This document shows positions 25,959-34,948 of a stretch of 64,000 bases of DNA, piece by piece. The notes under the pieces are model-generated. The model did not search any database. It was not told where the DNA came from and was given only the letters and a program-made list of their open reading frames with translations. Source of the stretch: a bacterium (GTDB taxonomy: Bacteria > Electryoneota > RPQS01); contig JADJCU010000007.1 of assembly GCA_016703065.1 (NCBI GenBank), forward strand, positions 174,715 to 238,714. Direction: 5' to 3'. A program made the position numbers and the translations under genes. How positions within the stretch are numbered: the stretch's first letter is position 1; the number at the start of each line of letters is the position of its first letter.

Positions 25959-26432
25959 ATGGAATCTACAACGATCAAACGCCTGACTAGATCTAATCGC
26001 GAGAAGATTTTCGCGGGTCTGTGCGGCGGTGCGGCCGAGTATCTTGGGATTGATCCGGCTCTCGCGCGCATCATGTTTGTCGCGGTCACGCTCATCACCG
26101 GCGTCGGCCCGGGCACTATTGTCTACCTTGCCGGGTGGATTATCGTGCCGCAATCCGACCCTTCACGTGAAACTTCGCGACATCAGCCATCCGGGAGCAG
26201 ACGAGTCGTCGCGATGATGCTGCTTGCAATCGCGTTGCTCGGTCTCGGCATCGCGGCAGTGATCGACCATGACGATTCCTTCTCTGTAACGTACGTCGGC
26301 CCCGTGCTGGTCCTTATGCTGGCCATCTTCCTACTTGTCAAGAGGCAGGATGCCACAAGCAATAGTGATACATACGCTCATCCAGGAGAAGACATGAGGC
26401 TCAACTCATACCAAACCGCGCAGGCTGCGTAG
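25959..26432 (+). CDS. PspC-domain membrane protein
   Basis: A PspC domain opens the protein (KRLTRSNREKIFAGLCGGAAEYLGIDP, then a hydrophobic helix ending GWIIVP). Two more membrane helices follow (around residues 70-88 and 98-112). PspC proteins are envelope-stress sensors or inner-membrane proteins, but this one lacks the rest of the Psp operon. ATG 25959 is chosen because it precedes the domain directly; ATG 25935, overlapping greA, would add eight residues. The C-terminal 15 residues read through the likely start of the next gene and may be altered by a nearby indel. Confidence 0.8.
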   Translation: MESTTIKRLTRSNREKIFAGLCGGAAEYLGIDPALARIMFVAVTLITGVGPGTIVYLAGWIIVPQSDPSRETSRHQPSGSRRVVAMMLLAIALLGLGIAAVIDHDDSFSVTYVGPVLVLMLAIFLLVKRQDATSNSDTYAHPGEDMRLNSYQTAQAA

Positions 26433-26625
26433 GTCGAGTCAGGAAAAGAAGATCGCCGGCGTTTGCGGCGGCTTTGGCGAATATTTTAGCGTTGATCCCA
26501 CGCTTGTTCGTGTGTTGTGGATTCTTGCCGTCCTTCTTGGCGGAACTGGTCTATTGCTTTACTTAATCCTCTGGATTGTTATGCCACTTGATGGCGATCC
26601 AGACCTCGCACCACCTCGCACCTAA
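26394..26625 (+). CDS. Short second PspC-domain protein, start region frame-disturbed
   Basis: A reading frame ending at 26625 encodes a near-complete PspC domain: RRSSQEKKIAGVCGGFGEY, FSVDPTLVRVLWILAVLLGG and a second hydrophobic stretch ending LWIVMPLDGDP. That frame has no ATG, GTG or TTG in front of the domain; its nearest stop upstream is at 26395. ATG 26394, with AGGAGA six bases upstream, lies in the neighbouring frame and would join if one extra base near 26404-26412 were removed. I take this as a tandem PspC gene of about 76 residues with a sequence error; a non-standard start is possible. Confidence 0.6.
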
Positions 26626-26637
26626 TCCGGGAGATTC

Positions 26638-28430
26638 ATGCGGCCTGACGTTCGGAACTTTTGCATCATTGCTCACATAGATCACGGCAAGTCTACTCTC
26701 GCGGACAGATTGCTTGAGGAGACTCACACGCTCGATCAGCGAAAGATGACAACGCAGGTGCTCGACAACATGGATCTCGAGAAAGAGCGCGGGATCACGA
26801 TAAAGATGCACCCGATTACGATGCAATATCCGCATCGTGACGGGAAGACTTATACGCTAAACTTGATTGACACGCCGGGTCACGTGGATTTCACTTATGA
26901 AGTCTCACGCAGTTTGAAGGCATGTGAAGGCGCAATTCTTGTTGTGGACGCCAGTCAGGGAATGGAGGCGCAAACGCTTTCAAATCTCTATCTTGCTCTC
27001 GACGCGAATCTCGAGATTCTGCCGGTTTTGAACAAAGTTGACCTGCCCGTTGCGCGACCGGACGAAATCGCCCATCAGGTTTCGGACTTGCTCGGCGTCG
27101 ACGCTGACTCAATCTTGCGCGTAAGCGGCAAGACGGAGTGGGCGTACCGGCCTTGCTTGAAGCGATTGTGGATCGGATTCCGCCACCAAGAGGCGAACAG
27201 GATGATCCGCTTCGCGCCCTGATCTTTGACTCGCAGTACGACATGTACCGCGGCGCAATCGCTCACATTCGCGTTGTCGACGGTTCGCTGAAGCCCGGGC
27301 AAAGAATTATGTTTGCCGCGTCGCAGAAGCAATTCGACGTACAGGAAGTCGGCATCCTTCGCATGGAACAAATCCGTCGCGATGAGTTGATTGCCGGCGA
27401 TGTCGGTTACGTAGTATGCGGCTGCCGTGAAGTGCGCGACATCGCAGTTGGCGACACGATCTTCGATGCGACGAACACGGCAGTCGAGCCTCTTGCCGGC
27501 TACCGCGAAGTGAAACCTATGGTCTTCGCCGGCATTTATCCATCGGACACCGGAGACTATGAACTCGTCCGCGATTCACTGGCGAAACTTGCTCTTAACG
27601 ACTCGGCTTTGATTTATGAACCGGAAACGTCCGTCGCCCTTGGTTTCGGTTTTCGCGTCGGGTTTCTTGGACTTCTGCATTTTGAGGTTGTCCAGGAGCG
27701 GCTTGAGCGCGAATACAATCTCGACTTGGTTTGCACAGTGCCCTCTGTCGAATACAAGGCAGTCATGACGGACCATACGGTCGTGTTGGTTGATAATCCG
27801 GTCAAGTTGCCCGGCGCTGGCGAACTCGAACGTATGGAGGAACCCTTTGTACGCGCGTCGATTATTACGCCCGAGGAGTACATTGGGGCGATCATGCAGC
27901 TCTGCATCGAAGCCCGAGGCACGTACATCAATACAGAGTATTTGGACACGACACGTGTCAATCTGCATTACGAGTTGCCGCTTGCTGAGATCATCTTTGA
28001 TTTCTATGACCGCTTGAAGAGCATTTCGCGCGGTTATGCGTCGTTCGACTACGAAATTATGGACTATCGTCCGAGTTCATTGACACGGCTCGACATAATG
28101 GTGAACGGCGAGGTGGTCGACGCGCTCTCGGTGATTGTTCACAATGACAAGGCCTATACATGGGGCCGGCGCGTATGTGACAAGCTTGTCGATTTGATCC
28201 CACGGCAAATGTTTGAAGTCGCAATTCAGGCCGCAGTCGGATCAAAGATCATCGCTCGTTCGACGGTGCGCGCCATGCGCAAGAATGTCCTCGCGAAGTG
28301 TTATGGCGGTGACATCACGCGTAAGCGCAAGCTCCTTGAGAAACAGAAAGCCGGCAAGAAGCGCATGAAGGCCGTCGGCAATGTCGAAATTCCGCAAGAG
28401 GCGTTCCTTGCGATTTTGAAGACGGATTGA
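26638..28430 (+). CDS. lepA: Elongation factor 4 (LepA), frame broken
   Basis: LepA is the ribosome-associated GTPase that back-translocates or helps stalled ribosomes. The first frame has AHIDHGKSTLADRL (G1), DTPGHVDF (G3) and NKVDLP (G4). The frame breaks at a GG at 27135-27136; adding one G gives SGKTGVGVPALLEAI, the expected G5-proximal sequence, and the second frame continues to the LepA-specific C-terminal domain (AKCYGGDITRKRKLLEKQKAGKKRMK). The joined length of about 597 residues is normal. lepB follows, as in many bacteria. Confidence 0.94.
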
Positions 28431-28490
28431 GGAAACAATTCGTGGATGCCGTCGCTTACTAACTTTGCAAGTTCAGTTCAGGAAGAATAA

Positions 28491-29249
28491 ATGTCACTGC
28501 TAATGGACGGCGCTTCGGCGGCGAATACGGTTACAGCTCGAACGACTCGCGGCAAGAGCACAGTTCGCGAATGGACGGAGTTCTTTGTCACACTTGTTAT
28601 CATGGTCTTCTTCATTCGTGTTACGACAGTAGAGGCCTTTCGCATTCCGACGGGATCAATGGAGAATACGCTGCTCGTCGGCGATTTTCTGCTCGTGAAC
28701 AAGTTCATCTACGGCATTCGGACACCGGATTGGATCGGAATTCCATTCACGGATATCGGTTTTAGTGTCCCATCGACTCGTTTGCCCGCGCCTTCGCAAG
28801 TGAAGCCCGGCGATATTGTCGTTTTCAAATACCCGCTTGATCGCACGCTAAACTATATCAAGCGGTGCGTGGCCATTCCGGGACAAGTTGTCGAAATCCG
28901 CAATCGCCAACTGTATGTTGATGGAGCGGTTTTCGAGAATCCGCCGGACTCCAAGTTTACGGGACCAAGACCGATTCAGCCAGGTCTCGCTGAGCGCGGC
29001 ATCTTTAGTCCGCTCGGTGACGCATGGAATCATGACAACTTCGGACCGATCACAGTCCCCGCGGGCAACTACTTCATGATGGGCGACAATCGCGACAATT
29101 CCGCAGATTCGCGTTACTGGGGTTTTCTTCCGGAGGAAGACATTGTCGGCAAGGCCTTGATTATCTACTTCAGCTGGGACAAGAACCGTTCTATTGCGGA
29201 ATTCTACAAGTCAGTTCGCTTCAGTAGGATCGGAGACTGGATCTATTGA
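28491..29249 (+). CDS. lepB: Signal peptidase I
   Basis: This 252-residue protein removes signal peptides from exported proteins at the periplasmic face. It has an N-terminal basic region, one membrane helix (about residues 31-50), the catalytic serine in IPTGSMENTLLVGD, the catalytic lysine in the conserved YIKRCVAIPG block, and GDNRDNSADSRYWGF (box E). It sits 60 bases after lepA with a strong terminator immediately after it. The short form with one membrane helix is usual outside the enterobacteria. Confidence 0.95.
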   Translation: MSLLMDGASAANTVTARTTRGKSTVREWTEFFVTLVIMVFFIRVTTVEAFRIPTGSMENTLLVGDFLLVNKFIYGIRTPDWIGIPFTDIGFSVPSTRLPAPSQVKPGDIVVFKYPLDRTLNYIKRCVAIPGQVVEIRNRQLYVDGAVFENPPDSKFTGPRPIQPGLAERGIFSPLGDAWNHDNFGPITVPAGNYFMMGDNRDNSADSRYWGFLPEEDIVGKALIIYFSWDKNRSIAEFYKSVRFSRIGDWIY

Positions 29250-29272
29250 GTTGTCACGGGCTTGGAAAAATG

Positions 29273-29307
29273 AAAAGGCCGGTTCACGATGTGAACCGGC
29301 CTTTTTT
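29273..29307. terminator. Strong bidirectional terminator between lepB and the minus-strand cluster
   Basis: A perfect stem of about 15 bp (AAAAGGCCGGTTCAC / GTGAACCGGCCTTTT) with a three-base loop is flanked by T runs on both strands. It lies between two converging transcription units, so it can stop both lepB and the minus-strand membrane cluster. Confidence 0.92.
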
Positions 29308-29324
29308 GTTTTCTCAGTCGTCTG

Positions 29325-29976
29325 TCACGCCACCTTTAACCACTCGACAAACAGAAAATAGAAGCGGTCAAAAAGGAGTGCAATTCGCGTCATGACGGTG
29401 TATCCATACCCTGCGCCGAAGCCGATCATCAAGAGCGTCGTTCCGGAAAGCGCGATGTGCTTAAGTCCGCCCTTGTGCTCAACCGAGAAGAAGAAATAGA
29501 AAAGCACGCTGATCAGTCCCAGCGTGAACAACGGGTTAGTAAAAATATTCAGGAAACCAGTTACGCTAGGTTCGCTGGCAAACGTCTTGACAGTTGCCGG
29601 TTCAAATACCGGAATCAGACTTGCCTGTACTTGCAGAATGAGGTCGCCGGACGCGAACCCAATTACCGCGAGGCCAGCATATGTGCCGATAATCACAGCA
29701 AGTGGCCAGCGCGAAATCCAACCATACGATTGTGAAAATCGCGAAAACAGCGCCAGGCCAACGCCAAGGGTATCAGCAACCAAAGGTCGCCGTTCTGCGT
29801 CAGTGGATCCCAGAGATTCGACGAAACACGTTGTAATACTCGGTGCACACGACGTACCCGGCGGCGATGCCGACGAAGAAGTGTTCGGCCGTTTTGTACA
29901 ATGGGTTGTCATTATACAGAAAGCTCAAGACTGCAATCGTGCACAGGCCAGCGACAGAGAGCCAGAAGAAGTCCAT
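29325..29976 (-). CDS. Uncharacterised polytopic membrane protein (cluster gene 5), two frame breaks
   Basis: ATG 29976 with AAGGAG nine bases upstream starts a frame (DFFWLSVAGLCTIAV) that leads into EHFFVGIAAGYVV. It is interrupted near 29808-29815 and again at a GG near 29756. Restoring one base at each place gives a continuous protein of about 217 residues: WDPLTQNGDLWLLIPLALA joined to LALFSRFSQSYGWISRW, then several more helices, ending FLFVEWLKVA. I count about six membrane segments. I do not recognise the family. It is the last gene of a five-gene cluster and ends at the shared terminator. Confidence 0.7.
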
Positions 29977-29981
29977 AGTCG

Positions 29982-30821
29982 TTAGCTCCTTACCTTGCGG
30001 CGGCGGTTCAAGAAGAAGACGACGTTTCCGAACACAATGAAGGCAATGATCACGAAATGCCCCATCGTCTGTCCGTCCATCGAGGTGAGAGCAAGTCCTG
30101 GCGCATGAAGTAAATCCTCGTATTCCGCGGCACCCGTTATTCCAGTTAACAGCCCCTTCAATTGGCCGCTCTGATAGTACGCCGAGTACTCCGGAACGGA
30201 AACCGCCGACGACCCACTTAGCAGCGGAATGTCGAACCTGGTCGTCACGTACTGAACGTATTCCTTTGTGCCCGGATATCCAGCAGATACGTTCACCAGG
30301 CACTCAAAGCTGCTGTAGTTTTCAACTCCAGCCATGAGAGGAAGTTTGTCTACCGGTGTACCGTAGAAGTCGAGTGGAAAAGTAGAGCGAATCGATTTTC
30401 CCATCGCTACCATTACCGCTTCGCGTCCCTCCTTCAACCCAAGATAGACATAGTCGGTGCCATACTGCTTTCCGAATTCGTCTCGGCAGATATCGTTGAT
30501 ATTGGACTCCATCAACGCGGGCGCGGTCGACCACAGAGTGATAACTACTGGCCGGTGACCGTTGCGCAAGAGGTGGCGCAATACGGACACGCACATGGGG
30601 TTTAGCTCTGCCTTGGAACCCGGATCAAAGTCAAATGAGCAAAGCACCTTTGACCCCAGAGGCAACGATTCCACGTAATCGTAGAAAGCCCTGACCGGCG
30701 GAGTCGTCATTGGCGCAAGACCGAGTTTAAAGAAAAGCGGAGCCGCGACAGCCACGGCCATTGCAAGGAACACCCAGCGGCGATCCAGCTTTTCAAGTTT
30801 TTGCAGCGTTGTCATTGCCAT
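29982..30821 (-). CDS. Uncharacterised bitopic protein with extracytoplasmic domain (cluster gene 4)
   Basis: This protein of about 279 residues has an N-terminal membrane helix (WVFLAMAVAVAAPLFF) and a C-terminal one (VIIAFIVFGNVVFFL) followed by a basic tail, with a soluble domain of about 200 residues between. The domain alternates hydrophobic strands and helices (SKVLCSFDFDPGSKAE, RPVVITLWSTAPALM, DYVYLGLKEGREAVMVAMG), suggesting an alpha/beta fold. ATG 30821 is chosen as the first start after the upstream gene's stop; ATG 30815 is equally possible. I do not recognise the family. It lies between membrane proteins of the same cluster. Confidence 0.75.
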   Translation of the reverse strand: MAMTTLQKLEKLDRRWVFLAMAVAVAAPLFFKLGLAPMTTPPVRAFYDYVESLPLGSKVLCSFDFDPGSKAELNPMCVSVLRHLLRNGHRPVVITLWSTAPALMESNINDICRDEFGKQYGTDYVYLGLKEGREAVMVAMGKSIRSTFPLDFYGTPVDKLPLMAGVENYSSFECLVNVSAGYPGTKEYVQYVTTRFDIPLLSGSSAVSVPEYSAYYQSGQLKGLLTGITGAAEYEDLLHAPGLALTSMDGQTMGHFVIIAFIVFGNVVFFLNRRRKVRS

Positions 30822-30831
30822 TGCGATCGCC

Positions 30832-31454
30832 CTACTCCCGCCCAAGATAGCTTCGTTCAATACCGAGGATCACTTTCAACCCGGTTGCAATTGCGCCAAG
30901 CGCCGCCCCAATCAGAATTCCGCGCTGTGCCACGGCGTTCGGCACGTTCATTATCCAGTCGACGAGCGGCGGTAATCGTCCCAGATCACGGGTTTACGGG
31001 AATCCGACCAAGCATCACTACCAAGGCGGTAACCGCGAGCACAGATGCTTGCCACGTCCTTACTTCGAAACGCGCGGAACGCCGCGGAGGCAATGTAGAA
31101 AGCGAGCGACGCGTACATGGTGGAGGCCAATGGCACGTAAGTATACGTAAACAAATAATCGTTGGTCCAAGTCCCTTCCGCGATGCCGAAAAACATTCCG
31201 GGTATCACCATCAGGAAAAACGCGATCACAAGCACCAGCTTGTACAACCACCCGGGTCCGCGCCTGTAAACCAGCTCGCCGTTGATGCGGAGGATATTTG
31301 CCGAACCGAGCACATAGGAAAAGGATATCACAATGATCGCCCAATTCTGCAGCCGGTTTGCGATCTCATTGACCACGGGATGCGGAATGAAGAACTGGAC
31401 GATCATGAAGACGCCGAAGACCAGCGTTATGAGAATCGGTATTTCACGCTTCAT
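30832..31454 (-). CDS. Uncharacterised polytopic membrane protein (cluster gene 3), two frame breaks
   Basis: The first 135 residues form four membrane helices (ILITLVFGVFMIVQFF, WAIIVISFSYVLG, LVLVIAFFLMVIPGMFFG, STMYASLAFYIASAAF). After SKDV the frame loses its sense. Removing one base from CC at 31052-31053 gives QASVLAVTALVVMLGRIP, and removing one from GGG at 30990-30992 gives DLGRLPPLVDWIMNVP, then another helix and a stop at 30832. The corrected protein has about 206 residues. The hydrophobic, helix-like continuation in the other frames is the evidence for the correction. The family is unknown to me. Confidence 0.68.
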
Positions 31455-31469
31455 ATCTGAAGTTCCCCC

Positions 31470-31592
31470 TTAGATGACTTGAAACCATGAACGGAGGAAC
31501 TGAATTCCAAATAGTTCGAGCACCATTGACGCAGCAATACACACGATGATGAACGCCTTCATGTAGTCCGTTGCCTTTAACGTGCCCATCAT
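31470..31592 (-). CDS. 40-residue single-helix membrane protein (cluster gene 2)
   Basis: ATG 31592 overlaps the stop of the DUF6754 gene (ATGA) and opens a 40-codon frame: a short polar N-terminus (MGTLKATDYMK), one hydrophobic helix (AFIIVCIAASMVLELFGI) and a short tail. The exact start/stop overlap and the membrane helix, set in a cluster of membrane proteins, make it likely to be a real small subunit. I cannot assign it to a family. Confidence 0.68.
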   Translation of the reverse strand: MMGTLKATDYMKAFIIVCIAASMVLELFGIQFLRSWFQVI

Positions 31593-32705
31593 TTCAACAT
31601 CCGCGTGACCAGCGCACTCGTCGCAAAGTACTCGCCGATCAGCGTATAGTCGCAGGCCACGACAAAGAATGGAAGCCGATGCGTGTTTGCTGTACCCGCG
31701 ATCTGAATTGCCCCGGTCACAAATCCTGTCTCCGAGAGAATCAAGGACTCGGCATAGAACGCCCCAAGATAGGAATGCGCAGCGGTTTTCTCGCGCATCA
31801 TGATTCCCGTAACGCCGCTCGTAAATGCGAACTGCTCATCCGAGAGATAGCGAATATTGTCCCGCATGTAGGCATCAGGTCGACCGGCGTTCAAAAAACC
31901 CTGCTTAACCGCTTCTTCCCCAACGGACACCATGAACGCTCGGTTCAGCGGAACAATGATCGGGATATCGTACGTCGCAGCCTTGCTCGCGACGGAGGTC
32001 AGGAGCTGAATCGATGCGATGGTTTGAATATTTTCGATATTCTGCGTTCCCGGCACATAGAGCACGGGTTTCCCCAGTTCCGTCGCCCGGCCGATCGCCT
32101 CATCAATGGCATCAATGCCGGCGATGCGTCTGAAGCGGAGCGGCGCACCTGCTTTGGTCCGCCGTACCATGTACATCACAGTCGCATAGAAAAGCAGCAC
32201 GAGGAGCAGAATATTCAGCCGGTTCCAATTAAACCACGATGCCTCAGCAATGACAGGACCGGAAACCAGCGATTCGCTCTTGCGAAGCCGTTTTTCGAAA
32301 CGCACACCGAGTGAATCTCCGCTCAGGGAGTCCGGCACCGCGAGCGTCGTTGAATCTACGGCTACAACTTTGACAAAATAGGCTCCTGCAACGACCTTGC
32401 CGCCGCCGGTGGACGTTATCGTCGCTTCGTTGGCGCGGATTCAGTTCGGCCATGACTTCAAAGCTACCATCAGCTTGCTGCGAGAGCAGCACCTCATAAC
32501 GGAGCAGATCAAATCCAATCTGTGTCGTCGGCGTCCATGTGACCTTCAACGCCTCTCCACCATCATTCGGAACGTCCTCCAAAACCACGCTGGACGGAGC
32601 AGCGCCGTGACCGATTATGGTGATCGTTGAATCAAACGGGGCGCCTTGCGACACAGCTATCCAGATTAGTAGCGCGGTGGATAGGGGCAAGAACTTTTGC
32701 AGCAC
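31589..32705 (-). CDS. FnIII-DUF6754-like membrane protein (cluster gene 1), frame broken
   Basis: A GTG start at 32705 opens a signal peptide (FLPLSTALLIWIAVSQG) and a fibronectin type III-like domain (residues about 20-115). One extra base near 32432-32438 breaks the frame; the next frame continues ANEATITSTGGGKVVAGAY, then a membrane helix (LNILLLVLLFYATVMYMVRR) and a cytosolic domain of about 190 residues. That domain has GKPVLYVPGT, ASIQLLTSVASKAATYDIP and LGAFYAESLILSETG. It resembles the DUF6754 family, whose function is unknown. The corrected length is about 371 residues. It heads the cluster behind its own promoter. Confidence 0.72.
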
Positions 32706-32784
32706 ATGCCTCAGTTGGTGAGAGATTAGCCATCAATGCCGGGACACAGCGGGGCGAGGCGAAAAAAGGGGGCCAAGCTCGAAA

Positions 32785-32813
32785 AAGGTAGCAATATTAC
32801 TTCTCTGTGTCAA
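32785..32813 (-). promoter_or_regulatory. Promoter for the five-gene membrane cluster
   Basis: On the minus strand a perfect TTGACA (32808-32813) is followed after 17 bases by TACCTT (32785-32790), preceded by TG to form an extended -10. It lies about 80 bases upstream of the FnIII-DUF6754 start and downstream of the DUF3108 gene, so the cluster can be expressed apart from the genes before it. Confidence 0.6.
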
Positions 32814-32907
32814 GCGTCCTTAGGTATGTTTTCCAAATACTTAGAAACTGACAAAGTCACGCAACATTGAACCCGGCAGTTTTCTTAAATAAAAATTTAT
32901 TAAGACT

Positions 32908-33812
32908 TTACGGAGAAAACTGACCTAACTCGGGGCGCCCGCCTTGTCGTGCTCGGGACCGTTCTTGATCCGAGATCCCAGACTTGCCAAGCCCTGGCAC
33001 ATAACTCTCAAGTTCAACGGTGAATGACCCGAAGGAGACCTTTGAACTCATCACGACAGGAATGCGCCGCTCATCCGCGGTTACCCAGACGTAAACGTGC
33101 GCTTTTCTCCTCCTTTTTGGAACAGGCCGCCGCTTTTCAAAACGGGTTCGCAGACGAAACAGGCGAACTCTCCCGCAAGGGTTCGTACTGTGTCACGAGC
33201 CAACACCATCACCAGCAAGTCGTAGGTCTTGTTGACGTCATGTGTTCGAATCGCCAAGGTGTCTCCCACCTTCAGGTCCAGCGCACGGGTGCGGTAACCG
33301 GCCGAGAGCACGTCCTGAACGTACGGATCGATCTTACGTGTTCCTTTTTCCTTTCCTTCATCCCACCAGCGGACAAGGCTGTCGCCGGGCATAAACCGGA
33401 CGAGCTTCTCGTCGCTGTAGAATCCTTCCATCAACCGCTTGTGGAAACGGTGGCTGTATATTGAATCTGTGTCAATCCACGTGGTAATCGTGTCGCGGAC
33501 CTTGAAAACCCAGTCAAATCCTTTCGCTGAGCGGGCGCTGGATTGCACACGCCAGCACCATTGGTCGTTGATCACTGTAGTATCGATCACCTGCAGTTCG
33601 GCCTTTCCAGCCGGCACAGCACCGAAAGAAACGTGATAGGTCATCTTCTCACCGATCGAGAAGGGGAGAGGTACCGGCGGCGGACCAACAGGGTCCATGC
33701 GCACGTCAAAGGTTCGCGCGCTATCGGCAGTCTCTTCAGTTTCACCGAATGCGCCAGTAGGTAACAACGTGCTCTGCCGGACCACTGTAAGCAATGCAAG
33801 TGTGATACTCAC
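32908..33812 (-). CDS. DUF3108-domain exported protein, frame broken
   Basis: The first 235 residues have an N-terminal hydrophobic start and a DUF3108-type beta-rich domain (PFSIGEKMTYHVSFGAVPAG, then WWDEGKEKGTRKIDPYVQD and FACFVCEPVLKSGGLF). The frame then stops after GGEKR. Restoring one base near 33098-33102 gives HVYVWVTADERRIPVVM and VSFGSFTVELESY, the expected end of the domain, and the frame runs to 32908. The corrected length is about 301 residues. GTG 33812 is the start, with a GGAG element upstream. It is probably periplasmic or outer-membrane-associated; function unknown. Confidence 0.8.
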
Positions 33813-33827
33813 GTTACGGATTTACTC

Positions 33828-34463
33828 CTATCCCTTCTTCCAAATCAAATCAATATCGTTTTCTGTGACCGCACCTTCGCGCAGGACATGCGGTGTCTTG
33901 CCCCGGACGTCCACGACCGTCGATGCTCTGCCACTCAGCAGCGCCTTCGTCTTGACGACGAGATCGCACAACTCCATGACTTTGTCGTCGAGTTCAGCGA
34001 AGAGCCTCGGTGCGGGTTTGGCTGGAAGATTTGCGCTCGTGGCCCACAACGGCCGCTCTGTTTGGCGCATGACCTCTAATATTAACTCCGCATTCGGGAT
34101 TCTGTATCCCAAAGAGCGGTCATTTCCGTGATATTCCGCCGGCACAGCGGTTGACACATGCCATACCAGTGTCAAAGGGCCCGGCCAGTACGTTTCCGCG
34201 AGGTGGACCAGCTTTTGGCTCGGCACCTCGCCGCCAAACTGACTCAGCCGGATCAAGTTATCAATCAGAATCGCAGTCGGCTTAGCGTTGCGATCCGGCT
34301 TCACCGTTAGGAGCTTATCGAGTACCTTGCGGCTGAACGCAGCGCCTCCCAGGCCGTACACGGTGTCCGTCGGAAATGCGACTAATTCGCCGTCTGCAAT
34401 TGCCCTGCACATGCGATCCACGCAGTGGTCAAAAGTCGAGTCGTTGAGTTCAATCAGCTCCAT
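33828..34463 (-). CDS. tsaC: L-threonylcarbamoyladenylate synthase (TsaC/Sua5 family)
   Basis: This 211-residue YrdC-domain protein makes threonylcarbamoyl-AMP from threonine, bicarbonate and ATP for tRNA t6A37. Its motifs are GELVAFPTDTVYGLGG at the N-terminus, PDRNAKPTAILI, WPGPLTLVW, GYRIPN and WATSANLPAKPAPR. It lacks the C-terminal Sua5 domain. Its partner TsaD is encoded at 47930, but TsaB and TsaE are not seen. It starts where the LptE gene ends, within a minus-strand operon. Confidence 0.93.
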   Translation of the reverse strand: MELIELNDSTFDHCVDRMCRAIADGELVAFPTDTVYGLGGAAFSRKVLDKLLTVKPDRNAKPTAILIDNLIRLSQFGGEVPSQKLVHLAETYWPGPLTLVWHVSTAVPAEYHGNDRSLGYRIPNAELILEVMRQTERPLWATSANLPAKPAPRLFAELDDKVMELCDLVVKTKALLSGRASTVVDVRGKTPHVLREGAVTENDIDLIWKKG

Positions 34464-34948
34464 TACCAGCTGCCCACGATTTTGTTAATCAAATCTGTAA
34501 CAAGTTTCTCAGTCGCAGCTGTCACCGCTGAATCCCGGTTTGACAGGTCTCCGCCATATGTGTAGATCATGAAAACCGGAAAGTTCTGCGTCCATTTGGA
34601 TTCTCCCGTCTCACGGTCAATAAGCTCCATTCGGCATGTCATCGAAAATCGGTATTCGTCTACGGTGATGCCACCGTCGCTTCGTGCCGTGTACGGCTCG
34701 TCCCGCACGTCAACCAGAGAGCCCGTAAGCGTCGCGTCCGCCTGTCCCTCTGGGACCACTTTAAGAGTCCCATCACGCTGAAACGCTCTAATTAACGCAT
34801 CTGTGACCGTTTCCGCGAGACCGAACTCCGTGGACTCGTTCGACAAAGACGGGATTGCAATGCTCTTGGTGTCACCTGCGACTTGACCGCGAAAGGAATA
34901 ACAGCTGAACAACACCGCGAGCGGGATGCAGAGGACAAGCCTAATCAA
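34463..34948 (-). CDS. LptE-like outer-membrane lipoprotein
   Basis: This 161-residue protein has a lipoprotein signal (LVLCIPLAVLFSC) and an LptE-type fold: SIAIPSLSNESTEFGLAETVTDALIRAF, then beta strands including TLTGSLVDVRDEPY and a C-terminal helix. LptE plugs LptD in the outer membrane for lipopolysaccharide insertion, so it supports a diderm envelope. TTG 34948 is the start, with AAGGAG seven bases upstream inside the end of the sigma-54 activator gene. It overlaps tsaC. Confidence 0.82.
   Translation of the reverse strand: MIRLVLCIPLAVLFSCYSFRGQVAGDTKSIAIPSLSNESTEFGLAETVTDALIRAFQRDGTLKVVPEGQADATLTGSLVDVRDEPYTARSDGGITVDEYRFSMTCRMELIDRETGESKWTQNFPVFMIYTYGGDLSNRDSAVTAATEKLVTDLINKIVGSW

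Noticed and set aside
26638..28430. Programmed frameshift in lepA
   Set aside because: The break restores by adding one G to a GG, there is no slippery heptamer with a downstream pseudoknot that I can see, and other genes show similar breaks.
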